DNA of 64,000 nt. Source: Mesorhizobium sp. M1B.F.Ca.ET.045.04.1.1. Its GTDB lineage: Bacteria > Pseudomonadota > Alphaproteobacteria > Rhizobiales > Rhizobiaceae. This document shows, in pieces, positions 33,394 to 43,267 of the stretch (positions are counted from its first letter, which is position 1; each line of letters starts with the position of its first letter). The stretch spans positions 7,231,001-7,295,000 of the forward strand of contig NZ_CP034448.1 in the NCBI RefSeq assembly GCF_003952465.1, in the 5' to 3' direction. The notes under the pieces are model-generated. The model did no database searches. It had not been told where the DNA came from and saw nothing but the letters and a program-made list of their open reading frames with translations. Position numbers and translations under genes: made by a program.

Positions 33394-33605
33394 GCCGGCT
33401 TGCATGCCCAGGTCCCGGCAGCCAGCGCTTGCGCCGGAGGCCGAGGTCGGAATGCCCTGCTCCGGTGGCTAAATAAACACCGCCAAGTACCCGGCGCGAA
33501 CTCGCAACGATGACGTCTTGCCCCGCAACATCGGTTTCTTCAAGGTAGGGCAACAACGGACATAGATGTCGTTGCTTGCCGATTTGACCGGAAGGTTACA
33601 GCACG

Positions 33606-35897
33606 ATGCCACTCATGATTGGACGATTGGGGGCCAGGAATCTGGCGCGCCTGCCACGACGTCTCGGAGATCTGACAGCGATGTTAGCTCTGATTGCCAA
33701 GCCGCTTGTCTTCGGGATCGCCCTCCTGTTGGCTGGCCCGGCACTGGCGCAGGCGCCGGCGAGCGTACCGCCTGAAAAGGTCAAACAGCTATTCGAGCTT
33801 CTCGACGATCCGTCCGTGAAGGCCTGGATGGCCGGACAACGAAATCAGGACGCCGGGTCGACGGGAGCGCCTGCCGAGGTAGCAACTCCGCCGGCCGACG
33901 CGTCGCCCAACGCCGTGGCCGCACCGGGCCAGATGAATACGATGGCGTCCTCTGCACTCGATGGGATCAAGCATCATATCGAAAGAATCGCGCGAACTTT
34001 GCCCTTGCTGCCAGGCCAGTTCGCGCGCGTTCGGGCAGAGACCATGGACGATATGTCCAGCAAGGGATCGGCCGGCGTGCTTTTGCTGATCGCGATGTTC
34101 ATCGCTGCCGGCGTGGCGCTCACCTGGGCAACGTACAGGCTCACCCGTCCGTTTCGTCTTTGGATCATCGCGCAGCCGAAGGACACACCCATCGGGCGGG
34201 CCAAGAAGATTGGCGGCCGCACGCTCTATTCCAGCCTGCTGATCGTCTCGTTCGCGCTGGGCAGCGCCGGCGCGTTCATGTTGTTCGACTGGCCAATGCT
34301 TATCCGCGAGATCGTGCTGACATTTCTGATGGCTGCAGTCGCCACAGCGGCTGTGCGCATGTACCTCGCAGCCATGCTCGTGCCTTCCTTCATGCAGGTC
34401 GAGAACGCCGTCGAGGTTCGCGCTTTGCCGATCACAAACGAGACGGCTGACCATTGGTTCTATTGGCTACCCCGGATCGTCGGCGTCTTCGCCTTCTTCG
34501 CCGCCGCGTTTATCCTCTTGCCGGGTCTCGGCATCGACCGGGACGGAATGATGGTCCTGTCGGTGGGCGCCGATTTCGTGCTGCTGCTGCTCTTGCTACT
34601 TGCGATTTGGCGTCGGCCAAGAACACAGCGAGAGGGTGCGCATCATACGGCAGCGACGTGGTTGCTGACTTCCTATTTCGTCGTTCTGTTCCTGCAGCGC
34701 ATCGCCGGCCTTTATATACTCTTCTGGTTCACCTTCGCCGCATTCTTCCTGCCTTTGGCGATCGTGCTGGCGCAGCGCGGGGTCAATTTCGTCCTGCGAC
34801 CGGGTTCGGAAGAAGCTGGCCGGCCTACGATCCCGGCGGTGACGATCGCTGTCATCGATCGCGGAATCCGGATGATCTTCATCCTGGCGGCGGCTTATTT
34901 TCTCGCGCGTATCTGGGGTCTGGACATGCAGTCCATGCAAGACGGCGATACGACGACCATGCTCGTACTGCGCGGCCTGATCAATATCATCGTCATTGCG
35001 CTTGCCGCCGATTTCGGCTGGTCGATCATCAAAGCGTTGATCGAACGAAAGCTGGGCATCGAAACACCGCACGCGGTGATGGGCGAGGAGGACGTCCCGA
35101 CCCTCGATCCTCAGCAGGCTCGCCTGCGCACGCTGTTGCCGATCATCCAGAACATTCTGCTTGCAGTAATCGTCGTGATGGCGGTGCTGATGATACTCGC
35201 CTCGGTGGGTATCCAGATCGGCCCGCTGATCGCCGGCGCCGGCGTCGTTGGCGTCGCGGTGGGATTTGGGGCACAAACCATCGTCAAGGACGTCATTTCG
35301 GGGGTGTTTTTTCTGCTCGACGATGCGTTTCGCGTTGGCGAATACATTACATCCGGCCGCTATGTGGGAACGGTGGAGAGCTTTTCGCTGCGCTCGGTGA
35401 AGCTGCGCCACCATCGTGGCCCGCTGTTCACAATACCTTTCGGTGAACTCGGGGCAGTCCAGAACCAGAGCCGTGACTGGGTCACCGACAAATTCAACAT
35501 CACCGTCGGCTATGACACCGATATCGACCTCGCTCGCAAACTGATCAAGCGAATCGGCCTTGAACTGGCGGAAGATCCCGAGTTCAAGCACTGGGTGCTC
35601 GTACCGATCAAGATGCAGGGCATACAGGAGTTTGGCGAGTACGGCATCGTATTGAGGGTCAAGGTGACAACCAGACCGGGAGGCGCCTTCGGCATGAAAG
35701 GCAAATTCTACGTACGCCTGCGCCAAGTCTTCAAGGAGCAGGGCATCGAACTTCCATTTCCGACCGTCCACATCCAGGGGCTACAGAACCCACATGGAGC
35801 AGAGAATGCGCCGTTGGAGATCGCACCCGAGTTAAAAATCGCCGTCGCGCAGTCGCACGCCAATCGGCGGAGAAAAAAAGCTAACACGACGGAGTAG
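33606..35897 (+). CDS. MscS-family mechanosensitive ion channel
   Basis: A 763-residue inner-membrane channel of the long MscS type. A signal sequence lies at the N-terminus (LVFGIALLLAGPALAQA at about 34-50), followed by a periplasmic domain (about 50-150), many transmembrane helices, and the MscS pore and beta domain: AGAGVVGVAVGFGAQTIVKD (about 542-561) with the Gly/Ala-rich pore helix, then FFLLDDAFRVGEYI. A strong GGAAGG precedes the ATG at 33606, but an ATG at 33681 would give a shorter, cleaner signal peptide. Role: releases osmolytes on hypo-osmotic shock. It stands alone. Confidence 0.9.
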   Translation: MPLMIGRLGARNLARLPRRLGDLTAMLALIAKPLVFGIALLLAGPALAQAPASVPPEKVKQLFELLDDPSVKAWMAGQRNQDAGSTGAPAEVATPPADASPNAVAAPGQMNTMASSALDGIKHHIERIARTLPLLPGQFARVRAETMDDMSSKGSAGVLLLIAMFIAAGVALTWATYRLTRPFRLWIIAQPKDTPIGRAKKIGGRTLYSSLLIVSFALGSAGAFMLFDWPMLIREIVLTFLMAAVATAAVRMYLAAMLVPSFMQVENAVEVRALPITNETADHWFYWLPRIVGVFAFFAAAFILLPGLGIDRDGMMVLSVGADFVLLLLLLLAIWRRPRTQREGAHHTAATWLLTSYFVVLFLQRIAGLYILFWFTFAAFFLPLAIVLAQRGVNFVLRPGSEEAGRPTIPAVTIAVIDRGIRMIFILAAAYFLARIWGLDMQSMQDGDTTTMLVLRGLINIIVIALAADFGWSIIKALIERKLGIETPHAVMGEEDVPTLDPQQARLRTLLPIIQNILLAVIVVMAVLMILASVGIQIGPLIAGAGVVGVAVGFGAQTIVKDVISGVFFLLDDAFRVGEYITSGRYVGTVESFSLRSVKLRHHRGPLFTIPFGELGAVQNQSRDWVTDKFNITVGYDTDIDLARKLIKRIGLELAEDPEFKHWVLVPIKMQGIQEFGEYGIVLRVKVTTRPGGAFGMKGKFYVRLRQVFKEQGIELPFPTVHIQGLQNPHGAENAPLEIAPELKIAVAQSHANRRRKKANTTE

Positions 35898-36032
35898 GAA
35901 AGCTGTAGCACTTGCCAGTCGCAGCGTGACTTTCCGCGCATCGATCGCGAAGAGGTCAAGGAGTTTCCGCGCGACCTGAATTGAGGTGGTGGCGGCCCAC
36001 GGTGCTCAGCAGCGTCGATCAGTCGGCCTTGC

Positions 36033-36695
36033 TCAGTTGCGGCTTCGCGCCAGCATCTTTTCGGCGAAGGCCTCCACCTCGCCTTCGCGCGGTTCTTTGC
36101 CCGTGTGGGTGAGCAGGTAGGCCGGCGTCAGGAAGAGACGGTTGCTCACCGGCTCGACGATTTCGAGCGAGTAGTAGCCGATCTGGGTGAAGTACAGCAC
36201 GCGCGCCCGCACGAACGCTTCCGTGTCCGCGTAGCCGTGCCGCGAAAACATCGCCCGGATGGCGTCGACCCGCGCGTCGTCCTCCTCGGTCACGATCCGG
36301 TGCACTTCGGCGGACTGGCGCGACCAGGCGCGCACGGCGAAATCCAACCGCGGATTGAACAGCTTCTCGTCCAGCCAGCACTCGAAGACGTTGAGCACGG
36401 CCTTCGTTATCGACGCGGCGGGCCGGCCGGCCTGCTCGACGATGAATCGGGTGTTATTGTTGCGCCAATGGTCCAGAAGCTGATCCAGCAGGTCCTGGCG
36501 GCTCTTGAAATACCAGTAGAAGCTGGAGCGGGAGACGTTCAGCTTCTGCCCGAGCGCGAGCACGCGCACCGCCTCAACGCCCTCGGAGATCAGCGTCTCC
36601 AGCGCGAGCTTCATCCAGTCCTCGCGCGTCACCTTGGTGTTGCCGGTCAGACCGGACCGGCGCACGACGTCTTCAACACTGGAATCGGAGAGCAT
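36033..36695 (-). CDS. TetR-family transcriptional regulator next to the sox operon
   Basis: A 220-residue regulator. The N-terminal helix-turn-helix is clear: REDWMKLALETLISEGVEAVRVLALGQKLNVSRSSFYWYFKSRQDLLDQLL (about 24-74). The C-terminal domain is all helical and variable, as expected for ligand binding. ATG at 36695 was chosen; an open frame runs to 36785 and would overlap soxG. It lies 57 bases after soxG on the same strand and so may be the last gene of the sox operon and control it. A 28-bp palindrome upstream of soxB (41863-41890) is the best candidate for its operator (inference). Confidence 0.82.
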   Translation of the reverse strand: MLSDSSVEDVVRRSGLTGNTKVTREDWMKLALETLISEGVEAVRVLALGQKLNVSRSSFYWYFKSRQDLLDQLLDHWRNNNTRFIVEQAGRPAASITKAVLNVFECWLDEKLFNPRLDFAVRAWSRQSAEVHRIVTEEDDARVDAIRAMFSRHGYADTEAFVRARVLYFTQIGYYSLEIVEPVSNRLFLTPAYLLTHTGKEPREGEVEAFAEKMLARSRN

Positions 36696-36751
36696 AGCGG
36701 GCCAGGCAACATTTAATTTAACCGCGGCTAGATAGACCTGAAAGCGAGCCG

Positions 36752-37276
36752 CTACAACGCCGCCGATTGTTCGAGCCATTCCCAAAGATAGGGCGCGAAA
36801 CCGCGGTCAACGTGGAGACGCCCCCGGTTGGGATTGCCGAAGCGGTAGAAGAGCACATTGACGCCGGCGAAAAGGATCGAAGCCGAGCGGCTTGCTTGTC
36901 CCGGATCGAGCGCAGTGCCCCGCGCGACCAGACCGGCCAGCCCCGGCCCCTCGATCTCGAACGCATGCAGCCCGGCATCCACGACCGAGACCGCGAAACC
37001 GGCCTCGTGCCAGCCGGCCGCGATGGGAAATGGCGGCTCACCGACGGCAAGAACGCGATCGCGCGCGATCCGCACCATGTATCTGTCGCCGCTGGCAACC
37101 GCGCCGGCTCCGACGCCCTCACCCGCGAGGCCGGAAGCCTGCGACCAGGCCGTCAGGTCGCCGCTGACCAGGAGCTGGCTCAGCCCGCCAAGCGTGCGCA
37201 TGCCGAGGCCGTCCTTGTTCAGCGTTGCGGTGGTCCAGTCCGGCGCTGCCGGCCACTTTTCGGCAAGGTTACGCAT
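36752..37276 (-). CDS. soxG: Sarcosine oxidase gamma subunit
   Basis: A 174-residue subunit of heterotetrameric sarcosine oxidase. The family pattern is visible in LHAFEIEGPGLAGLVARGTALDP and in the C-terminal FAPYLWEWLEQSAAL. Length is close to that of known gamma subunits (about 180-200). Its start overlaps the soxA stop by eight bases (37269-37276), so the two are translated together. The subunit helps assemble the folate-binding half of the complex. Intact, although the alpha subunit upstream has a stop codon. Confidence 0.88.
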   Translation of the reverse strand: MRNLAEKWPAAPDWTTATLNKDGLGMRTLGGLSQLLVSGDLTAWSQASGLAGEGVGAGAVASGDRYMVRIARDRVLAVGEPPFPIAAGWHEAGFAVSVVDAGLHAFEIEGPGLAGLVARGTALDPGQASRSASILFAGVNVLFYRFGNPNRGRLHVDRGFAPYLWEWLEQSAAL

Positions 37277-40151
37277 GCAGCCGCCTCCCTTCCGGATCGA
37301 AGGCGCAGGGCGCGGCTATGGTGGCCTGCCGCACAACGCCGAGATGTTGAACGTCGATCGTTTCGCCGTGCCGCGCTGCGCCGCGTTCGATGAGCGCCAG
37401 GGCAACCGGGCGCCCCAGGGTCGGACTTTGATAGCTCGAAGTGACGAAGCCGATGCCTCGGAGGCGGCCCCCGCTTTTCTCGACGCCGTGCGCGCCGGTC
37501 GCCAGCGGCGCCTCGCCTTCGCGGACCGCGAGGCCGACGAGCTGGTTGCGATCGGTTCGGTTCGCCGCTTCCGTGAAAAGCGAGCGCCGGCCGACGAATT
37601 CACCTGTACGTTTGCTGCGCGGCCCCGCCACGCCCAGGTCGTGCGGCATGATGTTGCCGTCGGTGTCCTTGCCGATGACGATGTAGCCCTTCTCGGCGCG
37701 CAGGATCATCAAGGATTCCAGCCCGAGCAGAACGGCGTCGAACGCGCGGCCCTCCTGCTGCATCCTTGCCCACAGCGCCTCGGCCCGGTCGGCGCGAATG
37801 GAGATTTCGTAACTTCGGTCGCCGGTGAAGGAGACCCGGGTTATACGCACCTCGTCGCCGGCAAAGCGGCCGGTGGCGACGGCCATGTGCGGCAAGCTGG
37901 CATCGTCCAGCGCAGCAGCCAGATCGAGCGCTTCCATCAGCCTGCGCGCATTCGGACCCGACACGGTCAAGGTAGCGTATTGCGCGGTGGCGTTATGGAT
38001 ATAGACGGCATCGCGGCCGAAGCGGTCTTGCCGCCATTCTTCGAGACGAGCATGGACGGCGGCGACATGCGACGAGGAGCACGAGACGATGAAGCGGCGC
38101 TCGTCGAGCCGGACGAGAACGCCGTCATCGAACACGACGCCGTTTTCCGACAGCATGAAGCCGTAGCGGCAATGGCCGGGCTTCAGGGTCGACATGGTGT
38201 TGTAGTAGATGAAGTCGACGAATTCCGCCGCGCGCGGGCCGATCACCTCGATCTTGCCGAGCGTCGAGCCGTCGAAGAGCGCGACGGATTGCCGGGCGCG
38301 CCGTGCTTCCTCCTGGATTGAAGCCCTGGCCTCGCCGCGTCCGTAGTATGCCGGCCTCAGCCAGCCGCCATATTCCTGGAACACCCCGCTTGCGGCGCGA
38401 TGGTTTGCCTCCAGCGGCAGACGGCGGACCGGGGCATGCATGCTTCCGCGACGCGCTCCCGCCAGGCTGGCGAACGGGACAGGCGTGAATGGCGGCCGGT
38501 AGGTCGTGGTGCCAACTTCCGCGATGGCGCGGCCGGTGACATCGGCCAGCAGTGCCAGGCCGTTCAGGTTCGACGTCTTGCCCTGGTCCGTCGCCATGCC
38601 GAGCGTCGTGTAGCGCTTCAGATGCTCGACGGAGACGAAATTCTCCCGCGCCGCCAGCTCGACATCCTTGGCGGTGACGTCGCTCTGGTAGTCGATCCAC
38701 ACACGGCCCCTGGCCTTGGGCTTCGGCCATAGGCTGACAACGCCCAAGGTCGCTTCCGCCCCCGTGCTGCGCGGCGCGGGCAACGATGCGGCGCCGAACG
38801 AACCGATGGCCGCTGCGCCGCTGGCCAAGGTCTCGGAAAGCGAGACCGTGCCGGCCACGGCGCCGGCCACACCGATTCCGTCGATTGACTCTCCCGGAAT
38901 GAAAGCCGCCAGTTGATCGCTCCAGGCGAGCTTGCCCTTTGCCTGCGAAAACAGGTGCACGGTGGGTGTCCAGCCGCCGGAGACGAGCACGCAGTCGGCC
39001 GCGAGCGCCGTGCCGTCATCGAGCAGCACGCCTTCAACGCCATTGCGTCCGCGCGCCGCCGCCACCATCCGCCCCGCCAGAACGCGGATGCCGGTCCTCG
39101 CTTGCGCGCCGCCGTCGCGCCGGCAATCGACCACCGTCACCGAGGCGCCGGCCGCGGCAAGCGCCGAGGCCGGCTCGTAGGCGCTGTCGTTGTTGGTGGC
39201 GACCACGATCTGGCGGCCGACAAGCACGCCATGCCGGCGCAGATAGCTGAGCGCCGCGTCGGCGGAGAGAATCCCCGGAAGGTCGTTGTTGGCGAACGGA
39301 ACCGGCCGCTCGATCGCTCCCGTCGCCAGCACGATGCGGCGCGGCCGCACGCGCCACAGCGTGTCGGGCCGACCGTCGCGGTGCCGCTGGTTGAGCGCGA
39401 CCAGATTGTGATCGTAGAGGCCGAAGGCGGTTGTTTCCGTGAGCACGACGTGGCCGCCGCTCTTCAGCCTGGCAACCGTCGCATCGACCCACGCCGTCCC
39501 CTCGACACCATCGACTTCGCCGGCGCGGTGGCGCAGCGATCCGTTGGGATGCGTCCGGTCGTCGACCAGGACAACCGAGTATCCGGCCGCCGCAGCGCCG
39601 GCAGCCGCGGTGAGGCCGGCCGGTCCGGCGCCGACCACCAGGACGTCGCAGTGATGGTTGATCTGGTCCGCCACCCGGCGCGGCTTCCAGTCGCGGTCGA
39701 CGACACCAAGCCCGGCCATCGCGCGGATGCGCGGCTCGAACAGATGCCAGTCCGGTCACATAAAGGTCTTGTAGTAGAAGGCGGCAGGCAGGAAGCGGGC
39801 AAAGCGGTCCAGCACCGCATTGCGGTCGGCCAGAGCCGTCGGCGACGCGTTGACGCTTCTGACGACGATGCTGTCGCTCGCCGGCACCGTCGTCGCCCGC
39901 GCATTCGGCATGCGGCCGTCGGCGCTCTCGACGTCGACCAGTGCGTTGGGCTCCTCCACGCCGGAGCCCCAGATGCCGCGCGGCCGGTGATATTTGAAAC
40001 TGCGGCCGACAACGGCCTGGCCGCTCGCCAGCAGGGCAGAGGCGATCGTGTCGCCGGCAAAACCCTCGATGCGCCTGCCGTCGAAGGTGAAGGTCAGCCG
40101 GCGCGCGCGATCGATATCGCTGCCGCCATTGGGGAGACGCGAAGCGCTCAT
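37269..40151 (-). pseudogene. soxA: Sarcosine oxidase alpha subunit interrupted by an in-frame TGA
   Basis: Reading through one stop gives a 960-residue alpha subunit of normal length. The first 131 codons hold the ferredoxin-like domain (FTFDGRRIEGFAGDTIASAL, GRSFKYHRPRGI) and end FYYKTFM-TGA at 39756-39758. The same frame resumes with PDWHLFEPRIRAMAGLG, the dinucleotide-binding loop VVGAGPAGLTAA, and then the folate-binding GCV_T-like half (GLESLMILRAEKGYIVIGKD). Family members have Trp after FYYKTFM, so TGG to TGA is the simple cause. The downstream part could restart at ATG 39719 but would lack the first domain. The start overlaps soxD by ATGA. A sequencing error is possible. Confidence 0.85.
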
Positions 40152-40417
40152 GCGCCGTTCTCCGTTTCGCCGAGCGCGGAAGAATCCGAGACCTTATGGC
40201 TGACGCTGTCGCGGCTCATCGCGAAGAATTCGCCGCAGGTAAGATGCACCCATATCTCGCGGGTTGGCCCTTTCGGATTGTCGCGCATATGGAGATAGCC
40301 GGCCCAGCGCTCGGCCGTCACGTCGCTGCCGTCGGGCCTCAGATTGCCGGCCTCGCCGCCATAGTGAAATTCGCTTTCTTCGCGCGGTCCGCAGAACGGA
40401 CAGGGAAAGAGCTGCAT
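40148..40417 (-). CDS. soxD: Sarcosine oxidase delta subunit
   Basis: An 89-residue subunit that coordinates zinc. It opens MQLFPCPFCGPREESEFHYGGEA, with the CPFCG pair and His as metal ligands; WVHLTCGEFFAMSRDS supplies the later His and Cys. Length and pattern match known delta subunits (about 90-100 residues). It lies between soxB (15 bases before it) and soxA (four-base overlap), the standard soxBDAG order. GAAGG lies about 11 bases upstream of the ATG. Confidence 0.92.
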   Translation of the reverse strand: MQLFPCPFCGPREESEFHYGGEAGNLRPDGSDVTAERWAGYLHMRDNPKGPTREIWVHLTCGEFFAMSRDSVSHKVSDSSALGETENGA

Positions 40418-40431
40418 CTTGTTCTATACCT

Positions 40432-41685
40432 TCAATGGGCAATGCCGGAGCCGGCCGCCTCGTCGATCAGCCGGCCGCGGGCGAAGCGGTCGAGATCGAA
40501 AGGCCGGCTGATGTCGTGGTGGCTGCCGGTGGCAAGCAGGTGGGCGAGCAGCGTGCCGCCGGCCGGAATCGCCTTGAAGCCGCCAGTGCCCCAGCCGCAA
40601 TTGAGGAACAGGCCGCGCAGCGGCGATTCACCGATGATGGGCGAGGAATCCGGGACCACGTCGACGATACCCGCCCATTGCCGCATCATCTTCAGCTGGC
40701 CGAAGATCGGGAACATGTCGAGCATGCCGGCGATCACGCCTTCCAGCACCGGCAGGTTGCCGCGCTGGCCATAGGATGGGATGCGGTCGAGCGCGCCGCC
40801 GATGACCAACTCGCCCTTGTCCGACTGGCTGACATAAACGCCCGTGTCCGGCGAGATCACCACCGTGTCGATGATCGGCTTGACCGGTTCGGACACACAG
40901 GCCTGCAATGCGTAGGAGTTGACCGGCAGCCGGAATCCCGCCTTCGCCGCCAGCACCGACGAATGGCCGGCCACCGCCATTCCCGTCCGCTCGGCCCGGA
41001 TTTCGCCGCGCGACGTGACGACGCCGCGGCAGCGTCCGTTTTCGATGATGAAGCCGGAAATCTCGCAGTTCTGGATGATGTCGACACCGAGACGGCTGGC
41101 GGCGCGCGCATAGCCCCAGGCGACGGCATCGTGGCGGGCGGTTCCGCCGCTGGGCTGCCACGTCCCGCCATAGACCGGGTAGCGGGCATCCAGGCTGAAA
41201 TTATAGATCGGCACGACGCGGCGCACGTCCTCGACCGAGAACAATTCGCAGTCGATGCCGTTGGCCTGGATGGCGTTGACGGACCGCGCCGCGGTTTCCA
41301 TTCCCGCTTCGCTGTGCGCGAGGGTGAGGATGCCGCGCGAGGAAAACATCACATTGTAGTTCAGGTCCTTCGAAAGCGTCTTGTAGAGGCTGTGCGCCAG
41401 CCCGTAGATCGCCGCGCTTTCGGGATAGAAGTAATTGGAGCGCACCACGGTGGTGTTGCGGCCGGTGTTGCCGCCGCCGATCCAGCCCTTCTCGAGCAAG
41501 GCCACGTTGGTGACGCCGTGATTCCTGGCGAGATAGTACGCAGTGGCGAGGCCATGGCCGCCGCCGCCGATGATGATGGCGTCATAGCGCGGTTTGGGCT
41601 CGGGCGAACGCCAGGCCTTTTCCCAGCCGGTCTGGCCGGCGACGCCTTCCTTGAAGAGCGAAAGCGCTGAATAGTGTCTTGTCAT
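40432..41685 (-). CDS. soxB: Sarcosine oxidase beta subunit
   Basis: A 417-residue FAD/FMN-binding subunit that oxidises sarcosine to glycine. The Rossmann loop AIIIGGGGHGLATAYYLAR (about 35-53) binds FAD, HG(V)TNVALLEKGWIGGGNTGRNTTVVRSNY follows with the typical GRN segment, and the C-terminal LFLNCGWGTGGFKAIPAGG completes the flavin site. First gene of the operon soxBDAG. The other catalytic partner, soxA, is broken by a stop codon, so whether the complex forms is doubtful. Confidence 0.94.
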   Translation of the reverse strand: MTRHYSALSLFKEGVAGQTGWEKAWRSPEPKPRYDAIIIGGGGHGLATAYYLARNHGVTNVALLEKGWIGGGNTGRNTTVVRSNYFYPESAAIYGLAHSLYKTLSKDLNYNVMFSSRGILTLAHSEAGMETAARSVNAIQANGIDCELFSVEDVRRVVPIYNFSLDARYPVYGGTWQPSGGTARHDAVAWGYARAASRLGVDIIQNCEISGFIIENGRCRGVVTSRGEIRAERTGMAVAGHSSVLAAKAGFRLPVNSYALQACVSEPVKPIIDTVVISPDTGVYVSQSDKGELVIGGALDRIPSYGQRGNLPVLEGVIAGMLDMFPIFGQLKMMRQWAGIVDVVPDSSPIIGESPLRGLFLNCGWGTGGFKAIPAGGTLLAHLLATGSHHDISRPFDLDRFARGRLIDEAAGSGIAH

Positions 41686-41862
41686 GCGCTCAAGCCCGCA
41701 TCGTCAGGCGACTGGTATCGCATCGGTACGCAGGAGCATTGAGACGCCGCGCCGCCGGCGTGATGCCAAACCGGCGCAATCAACTCGCCTCGCCCTTGAA
41801 GGTCCATAATCCATTCCGTCCCGCTGGCGTAGGCCATCGACCTTCGCGCGGCGCGACCTTAA

Positions 41863-41890
41863 CTCGAATGTACACCTGTGTCCATTCGAG
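41863..41890. promoter_or_regulatory. 28-bp near-perfect palindrome upstream of soxB
   Basis: Arms CTCGAATGTACAC (41863-41875) and GTGTCCATTCGAG (41878-41890) are inverted repeats with 12 of 13 bases matching, around a CT centre. It lies 178 bases upstream of the soxB ATG. Size and symmetry fit a TetR dimer or dimer pair; the TetR gene at the end of the sox operon is the natural candidate (inference). The site also lies 263 bases before the divergent gene starting at 42153. Confidence 0.6.
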
Positions 41891-42152
41891 CGCGGACATA
41901 ATCCGAAATCTATTCGGCGACAAGGATCTGCGGTCGTTGCGAATGTCGGGCCCTGGCGCTCAACGACCTTGCTGATTGCGTGATAAGGGGGTGGTGCCGT
42001 CCCGATCTCAAGCCGGCGCGCCGCACGGGGGCGGCACGGCGATCACGGCATTGTGAAATGCATTTGCGCGCATCGGCCCGACGGCGGATTTGCTTTGCTT
42101 GGTGATCCCCCGTCGATAGGGCAAACTGCCTCCCGGGCTGTCTGGAGGAGAA

Positions 42153-42593
42153 ATGAGAGCGCGCGCAGCGACGGTCGGAGACCTCGAGGATGTTTTCCGC
42201 GGCCTGTCCAAGCGAATGTCGGACGAGTACCTGGCGGCCGGCAAGGACAGCAAGGCCGCCTACGACAATCTGATGATGAACCTGAAGGAAGGCCGGGCTC
42301 ATGCGCTGGTCCAGGACGACAAGGCCGTCGCCATCATCGCCTGGCATGAGCACGGCGACGCGGCCGACACGCTGTTTGCCGCACAGGAGGACTTCTTCAG
42401 CGCGGCAACCGTTCGCTTCTGCAAGCGCCACATCCGCCATATCCAGGCGCTCGCCGGCAACCTTCCCGTACACTCGCGCAGCTGGCTGCGTGGACCGGAC
42501 GTCGCAAGATGGTTTCGGGTCATCGGCTATGTCGACCGGGGGCGGGAGAACGGCGCCACCCTGTTCGAGCTGCCGCCGTCCCCTACCGGCTGA
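42153..42593 (+). CDS. Hypothetical protein, possibly acetyltransferase-like
   Basis: A 146-residue protein with a strong GGAGGAG ribosome-binding site before its ATG. The opening RAATVGDLEDVFRGLSKRMSDEY and the end ARWFRVIGYVDRGRENGATLFEL have the outline of the first and last parts of small GNAT-like proteins, some of which occur in phages. The acetyl-CoA loop (Q/RxxGxG/A) is not visible, so catalysis is doubtful. It is divergent from soxB and followed by an exported protein gene on the same strand. No specific function can be assigned. Confidence 0.65.
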   Translation: MRARAATVGDLEDVFRGLSKRMSDEYLAAGKDSKAAYDNLMMNLKEGRAHALVQDDKAVAIIAWHEHGDAADTLFAAQEDFFSAATVRFCKRHIRHIQALAGNLPVHSRSWLRGPDVARWFRVIGYVDRGRENGATLFELPPSPTG

Positions 42594-42685
42594 GGCGGCT
42601 TGCACCGCGAACCAATTGGCGGGATGGTATGGAAGGCAGCCGGGGGCGCTGGCACGCCGGATATGCATGGCTGCTGGAAATCGAG

Positions 42686-43171
42686 ATGTTGCGCGCTTGC
42701 TTGGCCTTTGCCGCCCTTGTTGCCCTGGTGAGGCCGACAGAAGCGGGCGAGCGGCTGGCTCATCTCATCGACAACACCGGCCCGACGTCCGCCTATTCGG
42801 CTGAGTCCGACCTGGTGACTGCCTATACGACCGGAATGGCCCGCTACCGCCTTCAGCTCATGGCGCGTACCGGTACGGCCAACCTCGCCGTCCCTCTCGA
42901 ACCTCTGGCTTTGCGGCCGGAGTTTCGCCAGCGGACATGGCGCTCTGCCGACGGCAGCCTGCTGCAAGGTTTTGCCGGCAAGGGCGGCTTCCGGCTCACC
43001 GTCGGCAACTGCCTTGCGCGCATCTGCGCGGCCAGCGAATGCAGCGAGGCCGGCTGGCCGGTCTATGCATGCAGCGACGGCCGCAAGCGCAGGATGTCGG
43101 TGCAGAGCTTCGTGACGGCAACCTTCGACGGCGTCCCTTACCGGCGGTTGAGCGCGCCGCCGGAACCGTGA
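42686..43171 (+). CDS. Exported protein of unknown function
   Basis: About 161 residues. The N-terminus MLRACLAFAALVALVRPTEA is a clean secretion signal with a cleavage site after the Ala of TEA. The mature part has four Cys (NCLARICAASEC and YACSDG near 120-140), probably paired in the periplasm. I do not recognise the family. ATG at 42686 was chosen because the signal peptide and a GGA-rich site start there; the frame is open upstream over the previous gene's end. It is convergent with the fhuB-like gene. Role unknown. Confidence 0.65.
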   Translation: MLRACLAFAALVALVRPTEAGERLAHLIDNTGPTSAYSAESDLVTAYTTGMARYRLQLMARTGTANLAVPLEPLALRPEFRQRTWRSADGSLLQGFAGKGGFRLTVGNCLARICAASECSEAGWPVYACSDGRKRRMSVQSFVTATFDGVPYRRLSAPPEP

Positions 43172-43267
43172 CTTCCCGGCGTCCGATCAGCCTTGGCCGC
43201 TCCGATACGCTACCGTGTTCCGGTCGTTTCTGCTCGCCGACCGCGTCGATCTGGAACAGCGCGAGCT

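Larger units (their letters stand above)
32527..33605. other. Gene graveyard: about 1.1 kb of degraded sequence
   Basis: Lower-GC, frame-broken sequence between the glycosyltransferase operon and the MscS gene. It contains the IS256 remnant and the AraC-family tail described separately. A minus-strand TTG-initiated frame at 32633-32899 (88 codons) is open but not recognised. The promoter for the glycosyltransferase operon should also lie here, close to 32530-32600. Confidence 0.5.

Noticed and set aside
39756..39758. Selenocysteine codon in soxA
   Set aside because: The family has Trp, not Cys, at this place, and no selenocysteine hairpin was seen after the TGA; a simple TGG to TGA change is more likely.
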